64,000 nt of DNA from Tessaracoccus lacteus (GTDB lineage Bacteria; Actinomycetota; Actinomycetes; Propionibacteriales; Propionibacteriaceae), in NCBI RefSeq assembly GCF_029917005.1, contig NZ_CP123967.1, forward strand, positions 868,001-932,000, given 5' to 3'. Made by a program: the position numbers and the translations under genes. Under the pieces are notes generated by a model. It was given only the letters and a program-made list of their open reading frames with translations, was not told the DNA's origin and searched no databases. Positions 8,242 to 22,859 of the stretch are shown in pieces; the stretch's first letter is position 1; each line of letters opens with the position of its first letter.

Positions 8242-9059
8242 GACGGTTCCTCCATCGTGCGGACGGCGCGGGCCTGGCGTGCCCGCTCGGCGAGCTGATC
8301 GTCGGCCGGATAACCGACCTCCTCGAGGACCAGCCCGTGCGCTGGCATCACGAGGACATCGTTGTGACGTACGGGATGCGCCGCCACGTCCTCCAGCCAG
8401 GCCAGCGTGCGCCTCGACCCGCCGACGGCGGTCAGCGCGCCGACCAGTGAGCGGACCATCGAGTGGCAGAAGGCGTCGGCGACCAGCTCGATCTCGATCA
8501 CGCTGTCGCCCAGGCGCCTCGCGCTGCAGCGGCGGAGCTCCCGGATCGTGGTCGCCCCGTCGCGCGGTTTGCAGAACGGCGCGAAGTCACGCAGCCCGAG
8601 CAGCGTGCCGGCCCCGGCGTTGAGCGCGCCCACGTCGACGGGGTGCGGCACCCGGACGACGTGGCCGCGCAGGAGCGGGTCGGGGACCCGCCCCTCGTCG
8701 ACGATGCGGTAGATGTAGCGGCGCCAGGTGGCGGAGAAGCGGGCGTCGAAGCCAGCGGGGGCCCTGCACACGTCCCGGATCACGATGTCGGGCGGCAGCA
8801 CGCGCCCCAGCCGCCTCAGCAGCACCGCGCACGGATCCTGGTCGAGGGGCAGCTCGTCGGGCAGATCGACGTGGCAGACCTGCCCCCGCGCATGGACGCC
8901 GGCGTCGGTGCGGCCTGCCACGACCAGCGGAACGGGGGCGATGCGCAGCACCCGGGGGATCCACTCCTCGAGCACCCCCTGCACCGTCCTCAGGCCGGGC
9001 TGCGTGGCCCAGCCGTGGAACGCGGCGCCGTCGTAGGCTAGGTCAATCCTGAGGCGCAT
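8238..9059 (-). CDS. truA: tRNA pseudouridine(38-40) synthase TruA
   Basis: A 273-residue pseudouridine synthase acting on the tRNA anticodon stem-loop. It starts MRLRIDLAYDGAAFHGWA, as TruA proteins do, and has the catalytic Asp52 in GRTDAGVHARGQV. The later FCHSMVR segment is also characteristic. Its start overlaps the end of trmB by 17 bases and its end overlaps the next gene by four, so the three genes are probably translated from one transcript. Confidence 0.96.
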   Translation of the reverse strand: MRLRIDLAYDGAAFHGWATQPGLRTVQGVLEEWIPRVLRIAPVPLVVAGRTDAGVHARGQVCHVDLPDELPLDQDPCAVLLRRLGRVLPPDIVIRDVCRAPAGFDARFSATWRRYIYRIVDEGRVPDPLLRGHVVRVPHPVDVGALNAGAGTLLGLRDFAPFCKPRDGATTIRELRRCSARRLGDSVIEIELVADAFCHSMVRSLVGALTAVGGSRRTLAWLEDVAAHPVRHNDVLVMPAHGLVLEEVGYPADDQLAERARQARAVRTMEEPS

Positions 9060-9795
9060 CGACCCTCCGGTACGTCAGGTCGAAGACGACACGCCCAGCC
9101 TCGAGTCCCTTGCGTTCGTACTTGGTGACGGGACGCTCGGCCAGCCGCGGAGCCCAGCCCCCATGGACGTTCTCGAGACCCGCGAAGCCGTCCAGGTGCT
9201 CCCGCATCCACAGGGCGTAGTCCTCCCAGTCGGTCGCGAGGCGCCACAGGCCGCCCGGCGCCAGCTTGGCGACGACGGCGTCGGCGAAGTCGGTCCCGAC
9301 GAGGCGGCGCTTGTGGTGGCGCTTCTTGTGCCACGGGTCGGCGAAGAACGTCCACAGTTCGGAGACCGAGCCGTCGTCGAACAGCTTCGCGAGCCCCTGG
9401 GCACCGTCGGCGACCACGACGCGCACGTTGCCGATCCCGTGGCGCCCCAGCCTGCCGAGCGTCGAGGCCACGGCGGGCTCGAAGACCTCGAAGGCGACGA
9501 CGTTGGCGTCGGGGCGGCCCTCGGCCATCGGTGCGAGTGAGTCCCCGGCGCCGGACCCGATCTCGACGATCAGCGGGGCCTCGCGGCCGAACGCGGCCAC
9601 CCAGTCGACCCTGGCGTCGTCGGCGATCGAGGTCGACATGTCACCGCGGGGCACGTCGACGACGAAGGCCTTCTCGTAGCGCTCCCACGCCTTCATCTGG
9701 GACTCGTTCATGCGGGTGCTTCGGCGCACGAAGCTGACGACGTCGCGGTGCAGGCGAGGGGGTAGCGGATCCACCTGCCCACAATATCGGGGCAC
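9043..9795 (-). CDS. trmB: tRNA (guanine-N7-)-methyltransferase TrmB
   Basis: About 250 residues. It methylates G46 of tRNA using SAM. Motifs include IVEIGSGAGDSL (SAM-binding loop), VVAFEVFEPA, and the family hallmark FADPWHKKRHHKRRLV. The listed start is GTG 9795 (MPRYCGQVDPL...). A GTG a few codons later (VDPLPPRLHRDVVSFVRR) is an alternative and no strong ribosome-binding site distinguishes them. It is the first gene of the RNA modification operon read toward truA. Confidence 0.94.
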   Translation of the reverse strand: MPRYCGQVDPLPPRLHRDVVSFVRRSTRMNESQMKAWERYEKAFVVDVPRGDMSTSIADDARVDWVAAFGREAPLIVEIGSGAGDSLAPMAEGRPDANVVAFEVFEPAVASTLGRLGRHGIGNVRVVVADGAQGLAKLFDDGSVSELWTFFADPWHKKRHHKRRLVGTDFADAVVAKLAPGGLWRLATDWEDYALWMREHLDGFAGLENVHGGWAPRLAERPVTKYERKGLEAGRVVFDLTYRRVDAPQD

Positions 9796-9888
9796 CGGTA
9801 CCCGGGCAGAATCAGGGCAAACCCGAACCCCCTAAACCCCTTGTCCTCCCTAGAATGGACGAGTCGTCACACGTTTCTAAGGGGACTC

Positions 9889-10272
9889 ATGCGCACCGTG
9901 CTCAATGTGATCTGGGTGGTACTCGGCGGGTTCTGGCTCGCTCTGGGGTACTTCGTGGCGGGCATCATCGCCTGCATCTTCATCATCACGATCCCGGCGG
10001 GGGTCGCGTCGTTCCGCATGGCGCGCTACGTGTTGTGGCCCTTCGGCAAGACCGTCGTGCCGAACCCGCGCGCAGGCGCCGGCTCCGCGGTCATGAACGT
10101 CATCTGGTTCATCATCGCCGGCTGGTGGCTCGCCGTCGGTCACATCGTGACCGCGCTCGGGCAGGCCATCACCATCATCGGCCTCGCCAACGCCTGGGTC
10201 TCCCTGAAGATGATCCCCGTGACGTGCTTCCCGTTCGGCAAGCAGATCGTCGACAGCGCGCACCCCTTCTGA
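9889..10272 (+). CDS. YccF-domain inner membrane protein
   Basis: A 127-residue membrane protein with two repeated halves, each carrying NVIW followed by hydrophobic helices (TVLNVIWVVLGGFWLALGYF and AVMNVIWFIIAGWWLAVG). The YccF pattern RMARYVLWPFGKTVV and SLKMIPVTCFPFGKQIV closes each half. Function of the family is not established. ATG 9889 is preceded by AAGGGG; an in-frame upstream start at 9841 lacks a site. It faces a convergent gene whose stop lies four bases away. Confidence 0.85.
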   Translation: MRTVLNVIWVVLGGFWLALGYFVAGIIACIFIITIPAGVASFRMARYVLWPFGKTVVPNPRAGAGSAVMNVIWFIIAGWWLAVGHIVTALGQAITIIGLANAWVSLKMIPVTCFPFGKQIVDSAHPF

Positions 10273-10276
10273 CGGG

Positions 10277-10987
10277 TCAGCGCGGGGGCCGCAGGTCCAG
10301 GTCGTTCCAGCGGCCCGGCTCCTGCAGCGTGCCCATCTCGGTTGTGATGCCGTCTGTCCCCAGGGACGCGGCGCACACGAGCAGGGTCAGCGTGGGGTAG
10401 CCGTGCGGCCGGTTGTCGCGGATGATGGCACGGTCATCGGTGGGGTCGAGTGCCGCGGTGCGGGCCAGCAGGTCCAGCCAGCCGCTCCACCACCGATCGC
10501 CGTCGGTGGGCGTGGCGGCGAACTCGTCGCGCCAGGCCAGCACGCGGGCGGTCGTCGGGTCGTCGACGTCGTCGTGGGCCAGCATGTGCGTGCCCGGCGA
10601 CAGGTCGACGACGCGCGGTACGCCGCCCTCCCAGGCAGTGACTCGCGCCCCGTCGCGGGTCGCCTCTACGAGGTTGAAACCCAGCGTCCGAAGGGAGTCG
10701 GGCACCGCGTTGCCCGTCACGGAGCCCATGACGAGCGTGCCGCGCGACTCGATCCGGTCGCCGGTGGCGCCGCCCGCGCGGTTCAGCAGCACCGCGACCC
10801 GTTCGTCGGTCGCGGCCAGCCAGGCCCCGCCGGCGAGGACGTCCTGGATGCCGACGACATCGGGGTGCTCCGGCCACCACCGGCCGAGGGGTCGCCACGG
10901 GCGAGCCGGGTCCTCGTCGCGGACGGCGAGGATGCGGACCTCATCGCCGGAGCCCGGCTCCGGCAGGCGAATCACCACGGTGCACAT
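10277..10987 (-). CDS. NRDE-family protein (TANGO2-like)
   Basis: A 236-residue protein starting MCTVVIRL. The Cys directly after Met is typical of NRDE/TANGO2 proteins, in which it may become the N-terminal nucleophile. The variant of the naming motif is visible as VRDEDPARPWRPLG, followed by GIQDVLAGGAWLA and NRAG. The molecular role of bacterial members is uncertain; eukaryotic TANGO2 has been linked to heme and lipid handling. It is transcribed divergently from coaBC, with about 40 bases between starts. Confidence 0.8.
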   Translation of the reverse strand: MCTVVIRLPEPGSGDEVRILAVRDEDPARPWRPLGRWWPEHPDVVGIQDVLAGGAWLAATDERVAVLLNRAGGATGDRIESRGTLVMGSVTGNAVPDSLRTLGFNLVEATRDGARVTAWEGGVPRVVDLSPGTHMLAHDDVDDPTTARVLAWRDEFAATPTDGDRWWSGWLDLLARTAALDPTDDRAIIRDNRPHGYPTLTLLVCAASLGTDGITTEMGTLQEPGRWNDLDLRPPR

Positions 10988-11025
10988 GACGCGGCATCGT
11001 AGCGGGGATGGAACAATCGGGTCCC

Positions 11026-12240
11026 ATGAACATTGTCGTCGGAGTCACGGGTGGCATCGCCGCCTACAAGGCCGTCCACCTCGTCCGCCTGTTCATCGCG
11101 GACGGGCACGACGTCCACGTGGTACCCACGGACGACGCGCTGCGGTTCGTCGGGCTCCCCACCTGGGAGGCCATCAGCCGTAACCCCGTCACGACCTCGG
11201 TGCACGACGACGTGCCGCGCGTGCGCCACGTCGCACTCGGCCAGGCGGCCGACCTGGTCGTCATCGCACCCGCCACGGCCAACACCATGGCCTCGATGGC
11301 CGCGGGGCTGGCCTCGGACCTGCTCGGCACGACGCTGCTCGCCACCACCGCCCCCGTGCTCATCGCACCGGCCATGCACACCGAGATGTGGCGCCACCCC
11401 GCGACGCAGGCAAACCTGGCCACGCTCCGGGGGCGCGGCGTGCACGTGGTCGGGCCGGCCGACGGCCCGCTGACCGGTGGCGACTCCGGGCCGGGCCGGA
11501 TGAGCGAGCCGGAGGACATCCACGCCGCCGCCGTCGCGCTCCTCGGCGCGACCAGGGACCTGGCCGGTGTCACCGTGGCAGTGTCTGCCGGTGGGACACG
11601 CGAGCCCATCGACCCCGTCCGCTTCCTCGGCAACCGGTCAAGCGGACGCCAGGGGGTCGCGCTGGCCAGGGCCGCCGCCGACCGTGGTGCGACGGTGCTG
11701 CTGGCCGCGGCCAACGTCGAGCATGCGGTGCTCGACGCGGCGCGCGTTCCAGGGGTCGAGGTTGTCGAGGTCGGGTCAACCGCCGAGCTGGCGGAGGCCA
11801 TGGAGGGCTTCGCCGCCAGGGCCGATGTCATCGTCATGGCCGCAGCGGTCGCGGACTTCCGCGTGGCCTCGGTCTCCGACGGCAAGCTCACGAAGGAGGA
11901 CGGCGGGATCCCGACCCTGCAGCTCACCGAGAACCCCGACATCCTCGCCGGGCTCGTCCGTTCCCGCCGCGAGGGTCAGCTGATCGTCGGATTCGCGGCG
12001 GAGACTGCCTCCGGAGGGGAACTGCTGGAGCGTGGCAGACGGAAGCGCAGCCGCAAGGGGGCCGACCTGCTCGCGGTGAACGAGGTGGGCTGGACCGCGG
12101 GTTTCGAGACCTCCGACAACCACCTGGTGATCCTCGGATCCGAGGGCGCGATCGTCGGTGACGTGGCCGGATCCAAGAGGGAGACTGCGGATGGGCTTCT
12201 GGACGCGGTCGTGCGGGCGTTGCGGCCCCCGGCGCGGTAG
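11026..12240 (+). CDS. coaBC: bifunctional phosphopantothenoylcysteine decarboxylase / phosphopantothenate-cysteine ligase
   Basis: About 404 residues. It catalyses two steps of coenzyme A synthesis: ligation of cysteine to 4'-phosphopantothenate, then decarboxylation. The N-terminal CoaC flavoprotein half has GVTGGIAAYKAV and PATANTMASMAAGLASDLL, and the APAMHTEMW segment. The C-terminal CoaB half has VSAGGTREPIDPVRFLGNRS SGR-type nucleotide binding and AAAVADFR. ATG 11026 fits the conserved start MNIVVGVTGG; an ATG at 11008 would add six residues. Likely a single-gene unit. Confidence 0.95.
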   Translation: MNIVVGVTGGIAAYKAVHLVRLFIADGHDVHVVPTDDALRFVGLPTWEAISRNPVTTSVHDDVPRVRHVALGQAADLVVIAPATANTMASMAAGLASDLLGTTLLATTAPVLIAPAMHTEMWRHPATQANLATLRGRGVHVVGPADGPLTGGDSGPGRMSEPEDIHAAAVALLGATRDLAGVTVAVSAGGTREPIDPVRFLGNRSSGRQGVALARAAADRGATVLLAAANVEHAVLDAARVPGVEVVEVGSTAELAEAMEGFAARADVIVMAAAVADFRVASVSDGKLTKEDGGIPTLQLTENPDILAGLVRSRREGQLIVGFAAETASGGELLERGRRKRSRKGADLLAVNEVGWTAGFETSDNHLVILGSEGAIVGDVAGSKRETADGLLDAVVRALRPPAR

Positions 12241-12271
12241 CCTGCCCGTCAGACGCATGCGTCGGCCCGAT

Positions 12272-12301
12272 TTGCTGTCAAGGGGCTCGACGGCCTAAGC
12301 T
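12272..12301 (+). promoter_or_regulatory. candidate promoter of rplM-rpsI
   Basis: TTGCTG (12272-12277) and TAAGCT (12296-12301) are separated by 18 bases, matching a housekeeping sigma promoter. About 100 untranslated bases follow before the rplM start, enough for a ribosomal-protein leader, but I could not identify a known leader structure. Confidence 0.45.
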
Positions 12302-12405
12302 AGGTAGCTGTTGCGCGCCGTGTGGCTTGGCGACCTTTTAGAGTCGATTGCCGCCAGTGCCTACGAGATTTTTAGAACGCAATGAATGGAAGTTGGTCTG
12401 CCTCC

Positions 12406-12849
12406 GTGTCTACGTACACTCCGAAGCCAGGCGAAATCGCCCGGAACTGGCATGTGATTGACGCCGAGGACATTGTCCTCGGTCGTCTCGCCGTGGCCGC
12501 TGCGACCCTGCTCCGGGGCAAGCACAAGGCCACCTACGCCCCCCACGTCGACGGTGGTGACTTCGTCGTCATCGTCAACGCCTCCAAGATCGCCCTGACC
12601 GGCAACAAGCGCGCCAACTCGATGCGCTACTCGCACTCCGGTCGCCCGGGTGGTCTGAAGACCGTCTCGATCGGCGAGCTGCTCGAGAAGGATCCCCGCA
12701 AGGCCGTCGAGAAGGCCGTGTGGGGCATGCTGCCGAAGAACAAGCTGAGCCGTCAGCTGATGGGCAAGCTCAAGGTCTACGCCGGCCCAGAGCACCCCCA
12801 CACCGCGCAGCAGCCGCAGCCCTACGAGATCACCCAGATCGCCCAGTGA
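12406..12849 (+). CDS. rplM: 50S ribosomal protein L13
   Basis: A 147-residue ribosomal protein of the large subunit. The sequence [28 protein letters not shown] matches the conserved L13 N-terminus, and [23 protein letters not shown] the conserved C-terminal half. GTG 12406 was chosen because L13 proteins begin just before TYTPK; an in-frame ATG at 12382 would add eight residues and has no ribosome-binding site. It lies directly before rpsI, the usual bacterial pairing. Confidence 0.97.
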   Translation: MSTYTPKPGEIARNWHVIDAEDIVLGRLAVAAATLLRGKHKATYAPHVDGGDFVVIVNASKIALTGNKRANSMRYSHSGRPGGLKTVSIGELLEKDPRKAVEKAVWGMLPKNKLSRQLMGKLKVYAGPEHPHTAQQPQPYEITQIAQ

Positions 12850-12860
12850 GTGAGAAGCAG

Positions 12861-13382
12861 ATGACTGACACCGCTAACGAAGCCGCCGTCGAGGAGATCA
12901 CCCCCTTCGTCGACGATCAGAACCGCGAGATCGCCTACCGCTCGGACTCGAACCCGGCCGCCGCCGCTGGCGCCGACGTTCGCCCCGCCGTCGTGGCCCC
13001 CGGTGCCGCCACCGGCCGCCGCAAGGAGGCTGTCGCCCGCGTCCGCATCGTCCCCGGCTCCGGCCAATGGACCGTCAACGGCCGCACGCTTGAGGATTAC
13101 TTCCCCAACAAGATCGACCAGCAGCACGTCAACGAGCCCTTCGTGGTCGCCGGTGTCGTCGGTTCCTACGACGTCATCGCCCGCATCGACGGCGGCGGCA
13201 CCTCCGGTCAGGCCGGCGCGCTGCGCCTCGGCGTGGCCCGTGCGCTGAACTTCGTCGACGCCGAGGCCTCGCGCCCTGCGCTGAAGAAGGCCGGCATGCT
13301 GACCCGCGACGCCCGCGTCATCGAGCGCAAGAAGGCCGGTCTCAAGAAGGCCCGCAAGGCCCCGCAGTACAGCAAGCGCTGA
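12861..13382 (+). CDS. rpsI: 30S ribosomal protein S9
   Basis: A 173-residue small-subunit protein. The conserved core runs from [19 protein letters not shown] to the C-terminal [12 protein letters not shown] tail, which reaches the P site. The N-terminal extension of about 50 residues rich in Ala, Glu and Asp is common in actinobacterial S9. ATG 12861 lies 11 bases after the rplM stop, with a GAGAAG site; a GTG at 12846 overlapping rplM is also possible. Confidence 0.96.
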   Translation: MTDTANEAAVEEITPFVDDQNREIAYRSDSNPAAAAGADVRPAVVAPGAATGRRKEAVARVRIVPGSGQWTVNGRTLEDYFPNKIDQQHVNEPFVVAGVVGSYDVIARIDGGGTSGQAGALRLGVARALNFVDAEASRPALKKAGMLTRDARVIERKKAGLKKARKAPQYSKR

Positions 13383-13397
13383 TCCAGCTCTACAGCG

Positions 13398-13424
13398 ACG
13401 CCCGTCCCCTCAGGGGGCGGGCGT
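13398..13424 (+). terminator. intrinsic terminator-like hairpin after rpsI
   Basis: ACGCCCGTCCCC (13398-13409) pairs with GGGGGCGGGCGT (13413-13424), with one G-U pair and a three-base loop. It lies 15 bases after the rpsI stop and before glmM. A short T-containing tail follows. The stem resembles the hairpin at 25672-25699. Confidence 0.65.
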
Positions 13425-13475
13425 TCTGCGTTGCCCCGAAGAACCCCTCAGCGCCTCGACGGTAAGGTGGGACGG

Positions 13476-14828
13476 GTGGCAAGACTTTTCGGAACCGACG
13501 GCGTCCGCGGCGTCGCGAACAAGGACCTGACCGCTGAGCTGGCCCTCGACCTCTCGGTCGCGGCGGCGCACATCCTGGGGGAGGCGGGCGCATTCGCCGA
13601 CCGGCGTCCTCTCGCGGTGGTGGGGCGCGACCCCCGGGCGAGTGGAGAGTTCCTGGAGGCCGCCGTCGTCGCCGGGCTGGCGTCGGCCGGCGTCGACGTG
13701 GTGCGCCTCGGCGTGCTGCCCACCCCGGCGACCGCGTTCCTCGTCAACCACCTCGGCGCCGATCTCGGCGTCATGCTGTCGGCATCGCACAACCCGATGC
13801 CCGACAACGGGATCAAGTTCTTCTCGCGCGGCGGCGTCAAGCTGGACGACTACCTGGAGGACGCCATCGAGGCGAGGCTCGGGGAGGACTGGGTCCGCCC
13901 GACCGGCGCCTCCGTCGGCCGCATCACCGACGACCTCGGGGCGATCGAGACGTATGTCGCGCACCTGGTGTCGTCGCTGGGCACCGAGGGGTCCCTGCAG
14001 GGCCTGAAGATCGTCATCGACTGCGCCAACGGCGCGGCCTCCGTCACCGCCCCGGAGGCGTTCGCCGCGCAGGGCGCCGATATCGTCGCGATCCACGCTG
14101 ACCCCGACGGCCTCAACATCAACGAGAACTGCGGCTCCACGCACATGGAGGACCTGTTCGCGCGGGTCGTCGCCGAGGGGGCGGACCTCGGGATCGCCCT
14201 CGACGGCGACGCCGACCGTTGCCTGGCCGTCGACCACGAGGGCCACCTCGTCAACGGCGACCAGATCATGGCGATCCTGGCGATCGCGATGAAGGAGGAG
14301 CACCGTCTGCATTCCGACACCCTGGTGGCGACCGTGATGAGCAACCTCGGCCTCATCAACGCGATGCGCGACAACGGCATCCGCGTCGACCAGACGAAGG
14401 TCGGCGACCGCTACGTCCTCGAGTCGATGAACGCCAACGGCTTCGCGCTCGGCGGGGAGCAGTCCGGGCACGTGATCATCTCCGAGTACGCCAACACCGG
14501 AGACGGCACACTGACAGGTCTCCACCTCGCGGCGCGCATGCTCGCCACCGGACGCACGCTGGCGGACCTCGCCTCCGTGATGACGGTGCTGCCGCAGGTG
14601 ATGATCAACGTGCGCGGCGTCGACAAGCTGCGCGCCGGCATCGACACCGAGGTCCAGTCCGCGGTCAGCGCCGCTGCGCGGACCCTCGGCGACAACGGCA
14701 GGGTGCTGCTCCGCCCGTCGGGCACGGAGCCGCTGGTCCGCGTGATGGTCGAGGCCCCCACGGAGCAGATCGCGAGGGAGCACGCGGAGAGCCTGGCGGC
14801 GAAGGTCCGGGAGCGCCTGTCCCTCTAG
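13476..14828 (+). CDS. glmM: phosphoglucosamine mutase
   Basis: A 450-residue enzyme that interconverts glucosamine-6-phosphate and glucosamine-1-phosphate, feeding UDP-GlcNAc and peptidoglycan synthesis. The active-site serine loop is [18 protein letters not shown], the Mg-binding loop is [13 protein letters not shown], and the phosphate-binding loop [15 protein letters not shown] lies near the C-terminus. GTG 13476 gives the conserved start [12 protein letters not shown] with GGTGGGA upstream. In many bacteria glmM follows ribosomal-protein genes as here. Confidence 0.97.
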   Translation: MARLFGTDGVRGVANKDLTAELALDLSVAAAHILGEAGAFADRRPLAVVGRDPRASGEFLEAAVVAGLASAGVDVVRLGVLPTPATAFLVNHLGADLGVMLSASHNPMPDNGIKFFSRGGVKLDDYLEDAIEARLGEDWVRPTGASVGRITDDLGAIETYVAHLVSSLGTEGSLQGLKIVIDCANGAASVTAPEAFAAQGADIVAIHADPDGLNINENCGSTHMEDLFARVVAEGADLGIALDGDADRCLAVDHEGHLVNGDQIMAILAIAMKEEHRLHSDTLVATVMSNLGLINAMRDNGIRVDQTKVGDRYVLESMNANGFALGGEQSGHVIISEYANTGDGTLTGLHLAARMLATGRTLADLASVMTVLPQVMINVRGVDKLRAGIDTEVQSAVSAAARTLGDNGRVLLRPSGTEPLVRVMVEAPTEQIAREHAESLAAKVRERLSL

Positions 14829-14889
14829 GCGAGGGCTGCCGATGTGTTGTCGGTAAGGTGGGCGCCAACCAACTGGATAAGGACCCCCG

Positions 14890-15630
14890 ATGCACGCTGA
14901 TCCCGCCGCGCAACTCAAGCTGTTGACCCTCGCCGATCTGGACAAGGAGATCGGTCGGGTCGCGCACGCGGCGCGGACGCTGCCCCAGCACAAGGAGATC
15001 GCGGAGCTGATGTCGGCGCGACAGGCAGTCACCGACGAGCTGGTCGCCTCCGGCGTCGACGTGGAGGACCTCAGCGTCGCAGTCGAGAAGGCCGAATCCG
15101 ACCTCGCCCCGGTGAAGGCGCGCCTCGAGCGAGAGGAGAAGCGCATCCACGACGGGTCCGTGAGCGACAGCAAGATTCTGCGGTCGCTGACCGACGAGGT
15201 CGAGCACCTATTGCGCAGGATCTCCGAGCTCGAGGACAACGAGCTCGAGCTGATGGGACGCCTCGAGGACGCGACCACGCACCGCGACAGGATCGCCGCG
15301 CGCAAGGCCGAGATCGAGGCGAAGCTGCGCGACAGCGTCGCAATCCGTGACGAGGCCGTCGCGAAGCTGCGGAGCGAGTCCCAGGACCTCACCGCGACCC
15401 GCGGCCCCATTGCCGCCCAGATCCCGGCCGACCTGCTGAAGCTCTACGAGAAGCTGCGCAGCGCGTCGGGCCTGGGCGCGGCGGCGTTCACCCGCGGTCG
15501 CTGCGGGGGATGTCAGCTGCAGGCCACGGTGGCCGACCTGGAGATGTACCGGCGGGCTCCCGCCGACGAGGTGATCCGGTGCGTCGAGTGTGAGCGGATC
15601 CTGATCCGCACCGCCGAATCGGGCCTCTGA
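14890..15630 (+). CDS. coiled-coil protein with C4-type zinc ribbon
   Basis: A 246-residue protein whose first 180 residues are charged, heptad-rich helix and probably form a long antiparallel coiled coil. The C-terminus holds a zinc ribbon of four cysteines (RCGGCQLQ and RCVECERIL). Such proteins are widespread in actinobacteria, and some members are described as nucleic-acid binding factors; the role here is unknown. The stop overlaps the next start (TGATG), so it is probably co-translated with the RNB exonuclease, hinting at an RNA-related task. Confidence 0.8.
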   Translation: MHADPAAQLKLLTLADLDKEIGRVAHAARTLPQHKEIAELMSARQAVTDELVASGVDVEDLSVAVEKAESDLAPVKARLEREEKRIHDGSVSDSKILRSLTDEVEHLLRRISELEDNELELMGRLEDATTHRDRIAARKAEIEAKLRDSVAIRDEAVAKLRSESQDLTATRGPIAAQIPADLLKLYEKLRSASGLGAAAFTRGRCGGCQLQATVADLEMYRRAPADEVIRCVECERILIRTAESGL

Positions 15631-17069
15631 TGCCCTCCCCGCACGTCAGCATCCCTGGGCCGCCAGCTGACGTGCGGGAGACCCTGGCGGCCCTTCAGGC
15701 GCGCCTGGGGCTCACGGCTGAGTTCCCCGCCGAGGTCGTGGTGGACGCCGAGCGTGCCGCGGCCCTGCCGCCCTCGGGGACGCACGCCGACAGGACCGGG
15801 ATCGAGTTAGTGACGATCGACCCGGCCAGCTCCATGGACCTCGACCAGGCGGTACAGATCGAACGGGCGGGCACGGGCTTCCTCGTACGGTACGCCATCT
15901 CGGATGTCGGGCACTTCGTGCAGCCGGGCTCGGCCCTCGACGCGGAGACCCACCGGCGCGGCCAGACCATGTACGCGCCGGGGGCCCGCATCCCGCTCCA
16001 TCCCCCGGTCCTGAGCGAAGGGGCAGCGTCGCTGCTGGCCGACGGCCGCCCCCGACCGTCGATGCTCTGGGAGCTGCGCCTCGACGCGACGGGCGAGCTC
16101 ACCGATGTCGCGCTCACGAGGGCGCTGGTGCTCAGCCGCGCCAAGCTCAGCTACGAGTCGGTGCAGGCGGACCTGGACGCGGGCACCCCGCACCCCAGCA
16201 TCGCGCTGCTCCCGAAGGTGGGCCGGCTCCGCAGGGAGCGCGAGATCCAACGAGGCGGCGTCTCCCTGAACCTGCCGGAGCAGGAGATCGTCGAGGAGCC
16301 GGACGGTCGGTGGGCACTCGAGTTCCGAGACGTCGTCCCCGTCGAGGACTACAACGCGCAGATCTCCCTGCTGACCGGGATGGCGGCGGCCAGGGTCATG
16401 CTCGACGCCAAGGTCGGGATCCTCCGAACGCTGCCGCCGGCCGGCGACGACGAGGTCGACTCGCTGCGTCGTCGGGTCAACGCGCTGGGCGTCGAGTGGC
16501 CGCGTTCCGTGACGTACCCGGACTTCGTCCGCTCGCTCTCGCCCAACCGGCCGAGGGAACTCGCGGCCCTGACCCGCTGCACCACTCTGTTCCGTGGCGC
16601 TGGCTACGTTGCCTTCGACGGGGCGCTTCCCGACGAAAACCACCTCCACTCGGCGCTCGCCGCTCCCTACGCCCACACCACGGCACCGCTGAGGCGGCTG
16701 ATCGACAGGTACGTGCTGGAGATCTGCCACGCGGAACTGGGCGGGACACCCGTCCCGGAGTGGGCGAGGGCTGCGCTGACGGCGCTCCCAGGTGAGATGG
16801 CCGCCTCGGACCGCACCTCCGCGTCGTACGAGCGGGGAGTCATGGACCTGGCGGAGGCGCTCGTGCTGAAGGGCCGGGTGGGGGAGCGGTTCCCGGCGGT
16901 CGTCACCGACGTGAATCCCAAGACCGGTCAGGCCACAGTCCAGGTGGCAGACCCCGCGGTGGAGTTGAGGGTCCAGGCGGGGGAGACCAAGCCGGGCAGC
17001 GAGGTCGTCGTACGCATCGTCGAGGTGGATCTTCATGAGGGGAGGGTCGACATCAGCATCGACGCATGA
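15630..17069 (+). CDS. RNB-domain ribonuclease (RNase II family)
   Basis: A 479-residue 3'-5' exoribonuclease of the RNase II/R superfamily. The catalytic RNB core is visible as TIDPASSMDLDQAVQIERAG, with the Mg-binding Asp cluster, then YAISDVGHFV and, near the end of the domain, PYAHTTAPLRRLIDRYV. It is shorter than RNase R and has no clear N-terminal cold-shock domains; a short OB-like C-terminus follows. This compact architecture is common in actinobacteria. It starts one base inside the stop of the zinc-ribbon gene. Confidence 0.9.
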   Translation: MPSPHVSIPGPPADVRETLAALQARLGLTAEFPAEVVVDAERAAALPPSGTHADRTGIELVTIDPASSMDLDQAVQIERAGTGFLVRYAISDVGHFVQPGSALDAETHRRGQTMYAPGARIPLHPPVLSEGAASLLADGRPRPSMLWELRLDATGELTDVALTRALVLSRAKLSYESVQADLDAGTPHPSIALLPKVGRLRREREIQRGGVSLNLPEQEIVEEPDGRWALEFRDVVPVEDYNAQISLLTGMAAARVMLDAKVGILRTLPPAGDDEVDSLRRRVNALGVEWPRSVTYPDFVRSLSPNRPRELAALTRCTTLFRGAGYVAFDGALPDENHLHSALAAPYAHTTAPLRRLIDRYVLEICHAELGGTPVPEWARAALTALPGEMAASDRTSASYERGVMDLAEALVLKGRVGERFPAVVTDVNPKTGQATVQVADPAVELRVQAGETKPGSEVVVRIVEVDLHEGRVDISIDA

Positions 17070-17086
17070 GGGTGCCCAGGGCGACA

Positions 17087-17102
17087 CGCCCGGCCGCGGG
17101 CG
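17087..17102 (+). terminator. weak hairpin after the RNB exonuclease gene
   Basis: CGCCCG (17087-17092) and CGGGCG (17097-17102) can form a six-base stem with a four-base loop 18 bases after the stop. No T-run follows. Confidence 0.3.
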
Positions 17103-17605
17103 CGCGGTAACTGCCCGTCATGGCCGTCTGACAAGGGCTTTCGGTCCGCTGCTGCGTGGTGACGGACTCGCGATTTGGCGTCTGGAGCCCGGCGGGGTAA
17201 TGTTCTCCAAGCCGTCACAGCGACGGCGAAGACAACTCAAGCTCGGCACTGAGCCCCGGATTTGACTGGGGAAAATGATCGAGTAGGGTTTGGTGGAGTT
17301 GCCCCGCGGCTGGTCTGGACAAGGGTTTTTGTCTGGGTTGGTGTGGTGTGTACCCGAAACTTGAGAACTCAACAGCGTGCTTTAAGTCAATGCCAATTTT
17401 TTGATGCACCAAGCAATTCCAGTTTTTCTGGGTTGTTTGTCGCGTTTTTACCCCGTCGGCATGGCCCTTTGTGGTTGTGTCGCGGTTTTTTCTTTGAGAT
17501 TGATTGATTGATTCAGCCAGTTTTGGTTGTTTCTGTTTGTCAGTGTCTTCTTTTTGTTGACAGTGTTTTCCTGCCGGCCTGGTGGTTGGTGGGTGCTGAA
17601 ATGTT
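17103..17605 (+). promoter_or_regulatory. rRNA operon promoter and leader
   Basis: No gene is seen here. TTGACT (17262-17267) and TAGGGT (17284-17289), 16 bases apart, form a likely rrn promoter. The leader then contains TTGAGAACTCAACAGCGTG around 17360, a sequence type commonly seen upstream of actinobacterial 16S genes and probably involved in antitermination or processing. GCCGGCCTG near 17574 is complementary to bases just after the 16S gene (about 19145-19153) and may belong to the 16S processing stem. The leader is T-rich compared with its surroundings. Confidence 0.65.
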
Positions 17606-22563
<4,958 letters not shown>

Positions 22564-22681
22564 TCTACAAAGATGCTACGCGTCCACTGTGTAATGTCTC
22601 GAACAACGATCGAGACAACCCCCGCACGCAATCCTTCCGGGTTGTGAGGGTGAGGGTTGTTCGTGGTACAGTTCAATAACT

Positions 22682-22801
22682 GTTTCGGTGGTCATAGCGA
22701 GAAGGAAACACCCGGTCCCATCCCGAACCCGGAAGTTAAGCTTCTCAGCGCCGATGGTACTGCAGCGGGGACGCTGTGGGAGACTAGGACGCCGCCGGAC
22801 C
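22682..22801 (+). rRNA. rrf: 5S ribosomal RNA
   Basis: About 120 bases. It has GGTGGTCATAGCGAGAAGG at the 5' side, the conserved CCCGAACCCGGAAGTTAAG core, and a 3' end (GACGCCGCCGGAC) that pairs with the start. It completes the 16S-23S-5S operon; ends are approximate. Confidence 0.95.
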
Positions 22802-22810
22802 AACACTTAC

Positions 22811-22859
22811 AAGAGAGAGCACCCACCCCTCACCCGGGGTCGGGTGCTCTCTCTTTTTT
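22811..22859 (+). terminator. rRNA operon intrinsic terminator
   Basis: AAGAGAGAGCACCC (22811-22824) pairs perfectly over 14 bases with GGGTGCTCTCTCTT (22842-22855). The stem runs directly into a stretch of T residues (22854-22859), giving a classic strong Rho-independent terminator ten bases after 5S. Confidence 0.93.

Noticed and set aside
12302..12405. Known ribosomal-protein leader structure before rplM
   Set aside because: The roughly 100-base leader exists, but I could not match it to a described L13 leader by eye.
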